A stretch of DNA of 23,747 nucleotides, taken from NCBI GenBank assembly GCA_964511185.1, contig CAZEDU010000080.1, forward strand, positions 1 to 23,747, given 5' to 3'. This stretch comes from CAZEDU01 sp964511185. GTDB taxonomy: Bacteria; Myxococcota; Myxococcia; Myxococcales; Myxococcaceae. The notes under the pieces were generated by a model, which saw only the letters and a program-made list of their open reading frames with translations, made no database searches and had not been told where the DNA came from. Below, one piece after another: positions 1 through 6,292 of this stretch (positions are counted from its first letter, which is position 1; every line of letters starts with the position of its first letter). A program made the translations under genes and the position numbers.

Positions 1-628
1 AGAAGCAGCCCGAGCGGTTGCGCGCGGTGTGCTCGATGATGAAGTGGCCGTCGAGGAAGATCGACTGCGCCTGCGTGAGAATCGAAAACTCGCGGTTCAG
101 GTGGCCCCAGCGCACCTGCACCATGCCCACCTCGGCGTCGGCGAAGAACGGCACCGTGCGCCGGAGGAAGTCGGGCGCGGGCACGAAGTCGGCGTCGAAC
201 ACCGCGACGAACTCGCCGTGCGCGAGCTGGAGGCCGTGCTCGAGCGCGCCGGCCTTGAAGCCGTAGCGGTTGTCCCGGTGGATGTAGTGAACGTTGAGGC
301 CCTTCTGGCGGTGCCGCTCGACGCAGGCGCGCGCGATGCCGGTGGTCTCGTCGGTCGAGTCGTCCAGCACCTGCACCTCGAGCAGCTCGCGCGGGTAGTC
401 GATTCGGCACACCGCGTCGATCAGCCGCTCGACGACGTACTTCTCGTTGAAGATCGGGAGCTGAATGGTCACCTTCGGCAGCTTCTCCAGCTTGCCGCGG
501 GGCGTCGGCAGCTTGAACTTGTGCCGGTAGTAGAGGAAGGCCATTCGGTAGCGGTGCGAGCCATAGATCGCCAGCACGCACAGCAGACTGAAGTAGATGG
601 CCAGGAAGGTGATTTCGACGGTCGTCAT
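1..628 (-). CDS. Membrane family 2 glycosyltransferase, cellulose/mannan synthase-like (3' end cut by window)
   Basis: The first 209 residues are visible; the gene runs off the left edge. The protein starts with a hydrophobic N-terminal segment (about residues 5-24), followed by a short basic cytosolic stretch. The GT-A core then begins with VTIQLPIFNE. The nucleotide-sugar binding motifs are present: LDDSTDET near residue 90, and DAD in VFDADF near residue 145. The segment VQVRWGHLNREFS is typical of processive GT2 enzymes of the cellulose/beta-mannan synthase type, and the cut comes just before the expected catalytic half. The enzyme would polymerise sugars from nucleotide-sugar donors at the inner membrane, feeding an exopolysaccharide or envelope glycan; the substrate cannot be told. 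The ATG at 628 is the only start that gives the usual N-terminus. It lies downstream of, and in the same direction as, the lipoprotein gene, 163 bp away. The family call is firm; the product is not. Confidence 0.9.
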   Translation of the reverse strand, partial: MTTVEITFLAIYFSLLCVLAIYGSHRYRMAFLYYRHKFKLPTPRGKLEKLPKVTIQLPIFNEKYVVERLIDAVCRIDYPRELLEVQVLDDSTDETTGIARACVERHRQKGLNVHYIHRDNRYGFKAGALEHGLQLAHGEFVAVFDADFVPAPDFLRRTVPFFADAEVGMVQVRWGHLNREFSILTQAQSIFLDGHFIIEHTARNRSGCF

Positions 629-658
629 CGCGGTCCGCTGCCAGCCCTTTGACTCTAA

Positions 659-692
659 CCCCGTATGAAGAAAGGGTTTTTCTTCTTCGGGG
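659..692 (-). terminator. Imperfect hairpin between lipoprotein and glycosyltransferase genes
   Basis: A CCCCG/CGGGG outer stem (659-663 with 688-692) encloses a GAAGAAA/TTTCTTC inner stem (667-673 with 679-685). The two are separated by a small internal loop, and the hairpin loop is 5 nt. It lies after the stop of the minus-strand lipoprotein gene, so it could end or attenuate that transcript. No clear T tract follows on the minus strand, so an intrinsic terminator is only a possibility. Confidence 0.3.
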
Positions 693-791
693 AAACGGGC
701 GCGGCACCTTAGGAGCGGGCCCTTTCGCTGTCAAACGCTTCCCCTGCGGGCAAGGCACCGGGGGGTGACCTGGCCGGGAAAAGCGCCGTCG

Positions 792-1823
792 TTACGGGCA
801 GGAAGACGGCACGCAGCGGTGCTCCGCGCCCAGCAGCACGCACGAGAGTCCGGCGGGGCACGGAGCGGCCAGACCTGCGTCGGGCTCGCAGGCGGCCAGG
901 CAGCGGAAGCCGCCATCGAAGGCGGTGCAGCGCGGGGCGTCGGCCTGGCAGACCGGGTTCAGGTCGACGAGGTCGTTGTTGGCGCAGTCGAGGCAGCGGC
1001 TCACAGGCGGCGTGCACGCGGTGACGAAGCGCGGCACGCCGACGACGTTCACCTCGGCGAAGGTGCAGTTCTGGCCCACCGGGCAAGGCGCCTGGTTGGG
1101 CTCGCACAGCTGCGCGCAGCGCTTCTCCGCCTTGCCCACCTGGGGCGCGCAGAGCCCGTTGGCGCAGCTGGCCGTGGCGGCGCTCGGTCCGCACGCCGTC
1201 CCGGGCGCGCCGCCGAAGTGCGGCAAGTCACACAGCTTCACCGGCCCGAGCGCGGGGTGGTCGAACAGCGTGCACACCAGGTTGGGCTTGCAGTCCTCGT
1301 CGTCGCGGCAGGCGAACACCGCGCGCTCGGGCGCGCACAGCGGCGCGCCGGCGTCGGCCAGGCACACGGTGCCGCTGGGGCAGCTGGACGCCGGGCTGGG
1401 GCACGCCTCCACGCACAGACCGCTGCGCTGGCCCGTCGAGCGCGCCAGGCCCAACAGGCACCGCGCGGCGGCCGAAAGCCCGGCGCAGTCGGCGTCGCTC
1501 GCGCAGGCTTGCCCCAGCCCGGCGTCCGCCCCCAGGCAGCGCGGCGCGGCGCCGTCGGCGCGGCACCACTGCCCCACCCCGCAGCGGGGCGTCAGGCAAG
1601 GGTCCGCGACGCACGCGCCGGTCGACTCGATGCACTGCTGCCCGGGGCCGCACTGACAGGGCGGGGGCGGCGCGCCCTCCGCCGGGTGGCAGCCGCCGTC
1701 GAGGCAGACGAAGCCCGGGTTGCACTGCCCTTGGTCGCAGGGCTGCACCACGTGGTCGAAGTCGATGAGGAGGCTGCACGCCACCGTGGCGAGCGCGAGC
1801 AAGAGCGGCGCCCAGCGGCTCAT
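792..1823 (-). CDS. Cysteine-rich secreted lipoprotein
   Basis: A 343-residue protein with an N-terminal hydrophobic segment (about residues 5-14) ending in ATVAC, which fits a lipoprotein signal peptide cleaved before Cys16. The T at -3 is less usual than L. The mature part holds about 42 further cysteines in short repeats of the form CxxGxxC and CxxDxDC, mixed with Pro/Ala/Gly linkers. This even number suggests many small disulfide-bonded knots, a style common in myxobacterial surface lipoproteins. No catalytic motif is visible. It probably sits on the outer membrane or cell surface; function unknown. Its ATG overlaps the TGA of the upstream PEGA-domain gene by 4 nt, so the two are probably translationally coupled and may act together in the envelope. 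Confidence 0.85.
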   Translation of the reverse strand: MSRWAPLLLALATVACSLLIDFDHVVQPCDQGQCNPGFVCLDGGCHPAEGAPPPPCQCGPGQQCIESTGACVADPCLTPRCGVGQWCRADGAAPRCLGADAGLGQACASDADCAGLSAAARCLLGLARSTGQRSGLCVEACPSPASSCPSGTVCLADAGAPLCAPERAVFACRDDEDCKPNLVCTLFDHPALGPVKLCDLPHFGGAPGTACGPSAATASCANGLCAPQVGKAEKRCAQLCEPNQAPCPVGQNCTFAEVNVVGVPRFVTACTPPVSRCLDCANNDLVDLNPVCQADAPRCTAFDGGFRCLAACEPDAGLAAPCPAGLSCVLLGAEHRCVPSSCP

Positions 1824-3154
1824 CGCGCGCCCTCGCCCGGTGGCGGGAAGAACGCGAGGAAGCCCCCCGCGCCGCCGGCGACCAGCCCCGCCACGCCGAG
1901 GATGTCGGCCGTGACGGCGTAGCTCTTCCCGGTCTGGCGCGCCCGGTCGCTGCGCGCTTGATCGATCTGCGGAATCGTCTCGAGCGACGCGCGCTGCGCG
2001 TTGGCCTGCAGCCCGAACACCACCGCCCCGCCCAAGAGCGCGGCGCCGACGCCGAGCAGCGCGTAGCCGGCGGTGCGCCGGCTGAGCTTGGACCCGGCGC
2101 GCAGGTGGTGGGTGACCGGGCCGTTCGCCTTCGGCTCGTCGCGCGAGAGCAGCCCCGCGAAGGCGACGTCGAGGGCGGTGGCGAGCGCGCCTGGGGGCGT
2201 CTCCACCCGCTCGTAGGCCCAGTTGTGGCCGTCCTTCACCTCGATGCGGAACGTCGACAGCTGCCAGGCGCCGTGGGGCGCTGTCTGCGCGACGACGAGC
2301 AGCACCTGGTCGGCCCCGGCGGCGCGACCGAGCGCGCGCGCCGCTTCGTCGCGACCAGGCCCTTCGCTGTCCTGCGCGATGGCGGCGGCGGCGCGCTGCA
2401 CGTGGGCGAACCCTGGGGCGGGCTCGAGCCGGACCTCAGTCGACCCGAGCTGCGCGGGCCGCTGCTCCCAGCGGTAGCCGGGCGCGATGAGGGTGAGCCA
2501 GTGCTCGGCGCCGGTCAGCCCGGAGAGGGTGGCCGGGGTCACGCCGCGGAACTGCCCGTTCAGGTAGACCTGGGCGCCGGGCACGTTGGAGGTGACCTGG
2601 AGCTTGCCCTTGCCGGCGAGCGCCAACCTCCGCGCGTCTTCGACCTGCTTGAGGATGTCGGGCGGGAAGTAGTTCGGCGAGAACTGGGTGCGCGGGTCGA
2701 GCGCGGTGATCTTCTCTATCTCGTTGACCGCCGCCCGCGTCTCGCCGTTCGCCACCAGCGACGCGGCCCGCATGACCGACGCGCGCATCAGGTCGATGAA
2801 GCGCCGGGTGAGGTCGGTCTGCCGAAACGCCTTCGCCGCGTCGTTGAACAGCTGCGCGGCGCGCTGCGTGTCGAGCGCCTCGTACGCCTTCTGTCCCTGC
2901 GCGAGCAGCGCGTCGGCCTCCGCGGCCTTCTCGGCGCGCGCGCGGGCGCCCGGGGCGTCGAGCTTCTCGGCGAGCCGCACCAGCTCGAACCGGCCGGAGC
3001 GGACCACCGCCTGCTCGGCGAAGTAGTCGATGCGGCCCGCCTCCGCCTGGGCCTTGGGGTCCAACCCGACGGTGAAGAGGACGAGCCGGGGGCGCTCGGC
3101 GGCCCGAGCGGGCGAGGCCGCGCACAACGCGAGCAGGAGCACCCCAAGACGCAT
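1820..3154 (-). CDS. PEGA-domain envelope protein with TPR-like region and C-terminal membrane segments
   Basis: A 444-residue protein. It begins with a signal peptide (hydrophobic run about residues 4-12, likely cleavage after SPARA), followed by a region starting RPRLVLFTVGLD. Residues about 80-170 are helical and TPR-like (LLAQGQKAYEALDTQRA and similar). A PEGA domain follows at about 183-235, with VPGAQVYLNGQFRG and the TP.TLSGL turn typical of the family; PEGA domains usually sit on surface or periplasmic proteins. Two hydrophobic Gly/Ala-rich segments at about 360-382 and 412-438 should anchor it in a membrane. The ATG at 3154 has GGGAG only 3 nt upstream, which is tight, but the signal peptide supports this start. 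It overlaps the lipoprotein gene by 4 nt. Role unknown; probably an envelope sensor or scaffold. Confidence 0.85.
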   Translation of the reverse strand: MRLGVLLLALCAASPARAAERPRLVLFTVGLDPKAQAEAGRIDYFAEQAVVRSGRFELVRLAEKLDAPGARARAEKAAEADALLAQGQKAYEALDTQRAAQLFNDAAKAFRQTDLTRRFIDLMRASVMRAASLVANGETRAAVNEIEKITALDPRTQFSPNYFPPDILKQVEDARRLALAGKGKLQVTSNVPGAQVYLNGQFRGVTPATLSGLTGAEHWLTLIAPGYRWEQRPAQLGSTEVRLEPAPGFAHVQRAAAAIAQDSEGPGRDEAARALGRAAGADQVLLVVAQTAPHGAWQLSTFRIEVKDGHNWAYERVETPPGALATALDVAFAGLLSRDEPKANGPVTHHLRAGSKLSRRTAGYALLGVGAALLGGAVVFGLQANAQRASLETIPQIDQARSDRARQTGKSYAVTADILGVAGLVAGGAGGFLAFFPPPGEGAR

Positions 3155-3214
3155 CGGCTCCCATTCAAGCGGGCTTGCCGGCGGACCGCCAGGTTTCGTG
3201 AGCGCCTGCGCGCA

Positions 3215-4324
3215 CTACCGATTCGCCCAACGCCAGAAGCGCCTGAACCATGACGCCTTGGGGGGCTCGACCTGCTCGTTTGGTGGCTTCAAGAGCGCGG
3301 CCTGTCGATTTCGCAGCGTCGTCGCGTAGAGCGCCGCCATCTGCCGCTTGTCTTGGTCACGAACGAAGAGCGCGTCGACCAGGAGGTTGAGCCGCTCTTG
3401 AGGGCTGTCCGTCTCGAGCGCTCGAGAGATGACGCGAAACGCCCGGTCTGGGTGGTTCGCCAAGTCGACCACAGCCAAGGCCAGCTTGACCTGCGCTTGG
3501 TTCGCGGCCAAGTCGAGCGTCTGATCGGGAAAGCGCAGCTCCGGGTGGCTATCGGCCCCGCCGGAGACGTACTTCAGATGGAGCGCGACGCGCTGATCGC
3601 GCTGGAGCCCGGTCTTGGAAAGCTTATCGACCTTTTGGTAGGGCGAAATGGCTTCTTCGAACGTTCGGAACACCTCGCGCTTGGTCAGAACGTTCTTGGT
3701 CGCGTGGTCGCCGCGGTGAACCCCGCGCGCGGGGTCGGCGCTGAGCTCCTTGAGCTGCGGAAAGAACAGCTCCACCAGGTTCTTCAGCGCCGCATAGCGC
3801 GCCAGGTCTCGGCCGAAGTCACCGGTCCCCACGTGCACGTGCGCGCCGGTCGAGAGACTGACGTGACCGCCGTGGGCCTGAATGATTTGGATGACCTTGT
3901 CGAGCTCGGCCCAGCTCTTCGCATTGTCGCGAAGCACGGGGCTGACCACTTCCGCTCCGGTGACCGAGATATCGGTCTCGTAGCGCCACTTCTGCGACGA
4001 CGCGTACTGGTGGCGGCCGCCCTTCACCGCCGACTCGGTCAGGCCGGCCTCGAAGAGCGCCTCGCCGATTCGTCGGATGACCGCTGGGCGCTCCTTCCAC
4101 CCAAGGTGATCCAGGGCGAATTCGACCTCCACCCCGAATGGACGACGCAGCGAGAGGCCGCCGGTCGCCACGCCGCGGGTGAAGGGAATCGGTGCCTTCC
4201 GGGCGAGTCCTTCTTGAAGCGCCTGCGAGAAGGCCAGACCCGGTCGGCGCGCGCTGGCCTGAGCGGCGGCTGGAAGGCGAGAACCGGCGAGGAGGCGCGG
4301 TGCGATGGGCATCGGCACACTCAC
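3215..4324 (-). CDS. Amidoligase family (COOH-NH2 ligase, glutamine-synthetase fold) enzyme
   Basis: A 369-residue protein that matches the Amidoligase_2 pattern. In order: FGVEVEF with the paired acids E66 and E68, ETDISVTGAEVVSPVL (acids at 116, 118 and 125), GAHVHVG with H162 and H164, and HPELRFPD with E262 and R264. These are the metal/ATP ligands expected for enzymes that join a carboxylate to an amine, making peptide or isopeptide bonds on small molecules or protein side chains. The start is GTG at 4324, overlapping the TGA of the upstream gene by 4 nt; an in-frame ATG at 4312 is an alternative. The first about 37 residues precede any acidic residue and are Ala/Pro/Arg-rich, like the leaders of other proteins here. 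The C-terminal tail WFRRFWRWANR is strongly aromatic and basic. The substrate is unknown. Confidence 0.8.
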   Translation of the reverse strand: MSVPMPIAPRLLAGSRLPAAAQASARRPGLAFSQALQEGLARKAPIPFTRGVATGGLSLRRPFGVEVEFALDHLGWKERPAVIRRIGEALFEAGLTESAVKGGRHQYASSQKWRYETDISVTGAEVVSPVLRDNAKSWAELDKVIQIIQAHGGHVSLSTGAHVHVGTGDFGRDLARYAALKNLVELFFPQLKELSADPARGVHRGDHATKNVLTKREVFRTFEEAISPYQKVDKLSKTGLQRDQRVALHLKYVSGGADSHPELRFPDQTLDLAANQAQVKLALAVVDLANHPDRAFRVISRALETDSPQERLNLLVDALFVRDQDKRQMAALYATTLRNRQAALLKPPNEQVEPPKASWFRRFWRWANR

Positions 4325-5751
4325 GCGAAGTCGAGCACGTGCGATTGGCGCAGAAAGACCTGGACCGCGCGTTCGAGGCGCGTGCGCGCTGCTTCGACCT
4401 GCTGCGTACGCGTGCCCCGGCCTTTCGCCTCACGCACGCCTTGCGCGACGCTCGCGAGAAAGGTGCTGCGTGCCGTGGCGATGGCCTCGGCATGCGCGTG
4501 CAGATAGGGCCGCTGCTCCCAAGGCACCATCGGTAGCCCATAGAGGTGCACCTTCTGCCGCGCGTTGATCTTGTCGTTGGAGAACCTCTCGGTGAGCAGC
4601 TCTCGAACGATTCGCTGCGCCTCTTTGTCTTTGGCCAGTCTTCGATTGAGCCCCGTCTGCAGCGCGCGGCGGGTCGGCTCCCCGGCCCGCTCCATGCCCC
4701 GAGCCACCTGAACGGCGTAGTCCTCGCCCGAAAAGCCGAGCTTCAGCTTCACGCGCCCGGGGGCTTGCAGCGCGTGCAGCGTGTTGGCGAAGAGGAGCTT
4801 GGCTGCCAACGGGTCGTTGTTGACACCGCGCAGCTCGATGCCGAAGTAGCCCGGCTTCCGGTAGGGCGGTTGCGGTGGGTGCAGGTAGCGCGCGTGAACC
4901 ATCTTCTTGGTGCGCAGGCCCACGGGCCAGGTCTTGGTGTCGGGCCAGCGCTGGCCGGACACCAGCGGCTCCTCGAGTTGAGCCAACTGCTCCGCGGTCG
5001 GCAACCGAAGGTTGCTCTTCTCGAAGTTCGCCGGAGCCGGGAAAGCGGTGTCGACCGGCTCACCTCGAAGCGCCAACAGCGTGGCGTGCTCGTTGGCGTG
5101 CGCCAAGAACGCAGCCAGCCCTACGCTTTCGCTCGGCGACATGGGCCGCCTGGGCGGGTGAAAGAGAATGTTGTCGTGGAACACCATCTGACGGTCGACG
5201 TTCGCCGCCAGCCACTCTCGCTGCTCCCAGTGTTGCCTGGGGTTCAGCGCCTCGACGTGAATTTCGTACGAGCCCAGGTTCGGCTCGAAGTCGAGCTCCT
5301 GGGGCAAGAACTCTGGCGCCGACTCGAGCTTTTCGAGCCCCGCCCAGCGATGGCCGTCGAGCTTGCCGTTGCGGATTCCACGCCGCAGGCCGGCGCGCTC
5401 ATCGAGAATCTGCAACCGCCGGCTGATCGGAAGGGCGGTCCACTCGGCGTCGCTCAGCTCGTGAGGTCGGTAATACCGCAGGATGCCCGGCGAGCTGCCC
5501 TCCCCTTCGAGGCCGAACTCCACGGGGCGGCCGAACGCCATCAAGACTCGGTCGGAGTCGGCCAGGCGCAGCGTCCGTTCCGCCGCGCGGGACAACTGGG
5601 GCGCGAAGCGAGACCCAGAAGGCGTGGCGAGCGCGACCCGCTGCTGGCGCCAGGTGGCCCATTCGGCGCCGTTGGCTCGGATTAGCGGGAGAGGAGAACG
5701 AGGAAGGGCTGGCAAGAGAGAGCTTCCAAGCGGGTGGGTGGTCACCGACAT
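4321..5751 (-). CDS. Second, divergent COOH-NH2 ligase-like protein
   Basis: A 476-residue protein from the ATG at 5751. Its motifs come in the same order as in the neighbouring amidoligase: FGLEGE (E82, E84), GSYEIHVE (E163, H165, E167), MVFHDNILFH (H192, N194, H198) and FGIELRG (E306, R308). This supports a glutamine-synthetase-type fold with an ATP/metal site, although the overall sequence is divergent; the call is by motif order, not by known family membership. The C-terminal third (about 330-476) is helical and basic with no recognised domain. The ATG at 5751 was chosen because its MSV start and basic, Pro/Leu-rich, acid-free leader match the downstream amidoligase. A GTG at 5805, adding 18 residues, is possible but would make most of the divergent intergenic region coding. 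It is translationally coupled to the next gene by the 4-nt overlap. Confidence 0.7.
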   Translation of the reverse strand: MSVTTHPLGSSLLPALPRSPLPLIRANGAEWATWRQQRVALATPSGSRFAPQLSRAAERTLRLADSDRVLMAFGRPVEFGLEGEGSSPGILRYYRPHELSDAEWTALPISRRLQILDERAGLRRGIRNGKLDGHRWAGLEKLESAPEFLPQELDFEPNLGSYEIHVEALNPRQHWEQREWLAANVDRQMVFHDNILFHPPRRPMSPSESVGLAAFLAHANEHATLLALRGEPVDTAFPAPANFEKSNLRLPTAEQLAQLEEPLVSGQRWPDTKTWPVGLRTKKMVHARYLHPPQPPYRKPGYFGIELRGVNNDPLAAKLLFANTLHALQAPGRVKLKLGFSGEDYAVQVARGMERAGEPTRRALQTGLNRRLAKDKEAQRIVRELLTERFSNDKINARQKVHLYGLPMVPWEQRPYLHAHAEAIATARSTFLASVAQGVREAKGRGTRTQQVEAARTRLERAVQVFLRQSHVLDFA

Positions 5752-5804
5752 TCTCGGAGAATCGAGCCGAGAGTTGCCCTGTCGCAACCTGCAGGCCGCC
5801 TGCA
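5752..5804. promoter_or_regulatory. Three abutting dyads in the divergent intergenic region; candidate operator array
   Basis: The 80-bp space between the divergent operons carries three inverted repeats in a row: TCTCGG/CCGAGA (5752-5757 with 5767-5772), GTTGC/GCAAC (5773-5777 with 5784-5788) and TGCAGGC/GCCTGCA (5790-5796 with 5798-5804). The last is a perfect 7-bp dyad around one central base, a shape more like a site for a dimeric regulator than an RNA hairpin. Promoter boxes are not clear enough to place. No regulator gene is in the window. Confidence 0.4.
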
Positions 5805-5831
5805 CCGATACCCACCGATGAAGGCCTCAAT

Positions 5832-6281
5832 GTGAACCCCGACATTGAACGCACCATCATGCAGTACTTCCCCAATCGCCGGCTCGAGAGCCCGGTCGGA
5901 AACCCGCGCGTTTCGTGGGACTACGACCCTCAATACGCCGCGCTGAAGGCATTGCTCGCCGAGCTCAAAGCCCTCGATCCTCGGCTTCAGCTGGGCACGC
6001 GCGGGCAGTATGACCTGTCGGAAGAGATCGTTCTGCGAGGGGAGCTGCGGCTCCAACTCTCCTACGTCGGGCCGTACGCCGCGCTGAACTTTCGACGTCC
6101 CAGCGAGCTGGTCGAAGAGAGCCGTGAGCTCGCTTCCCGAGTTCGTGCGCTGCTGCAACGGCGCGGGGTGACGCTGCTGACGGATGAGGCGCTGAACGAA
6201 GAGGTCCCGTGGATCATTCACGCGTCGGGGCCCCGTAAACCCCGCGTGTGGAACTGCCTGTTCGTGCTGTCCGGCGACTAG
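5832..6281 (+). CDS. Small protein of unknown function paired with the downstream 1182-aa protein (paralog at 20708)
   Basis: A 149-residue soluble protein from a GTG start with AAGG at 5821-5824, 7 nt upstream. It has no signal peptide, membrane segment or recognised domain. It is clearly homologous, roughly half identical, to the protein at 20708-21160. Shared blocks are IERTI..YFP, LESP, WDYDP.Y.ALKA, GTRG.YDLSEE, RLQLSY.GP.AALN and the C-terminal VWNCLFVLG-type ending. It begins 80 bp from the divergent amidoligase operon, and its stop lies 11 nt before the start of the 1182-aa gene. The same small-then-large order recurs at 20708, so the pair behaves as a unit. A chaperone, adaptor or immunity protein for the large partner would fit; this is inference. 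It lacks the basic leader seen on the large proteins. Confidence 0.88.
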   Translation: MNPDIERTIMQYFPNRRLESPVGNPRVSWDYDPQYAALKALLAELKALDPRLQLGTRGQYDLSEEIVLRGELRLQLSYVGPYAALNFRRPSELVEESRELASRVRALLQRRGVTLLTDEALNEEVPWIIHASGPRKPRVWNCLFVLSGD

Positions 6282-6292
6282 GACCCCTGCCC

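Noticed and set aside
765..1922. Open frame on the plus strand over the lipoprotein gene
   Set aside because: The minus strand shows a lipoprotein signal, regular cysteine spacing and a 4-nt overlap with its neighbour; the plus frame is low-complexity Ala/Arg/Gly.
3180..3190. GGCGG-A-CCGCC dyad between the ligase and PEGA genes as a terminator
   Set aside because: The stem is 5 bp around a single base with no T tract, so it cannot form a normal terminator hairpin.
5752..5805. GTG at 5805 as start of the second ligase gene
   Set aside because: It would add 18 residues unlike the other leaders and consume most of the divergent spacer; the ATG at 5751 gives the MSV start shared with the neighbouring ligase. 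Not fully excluded.
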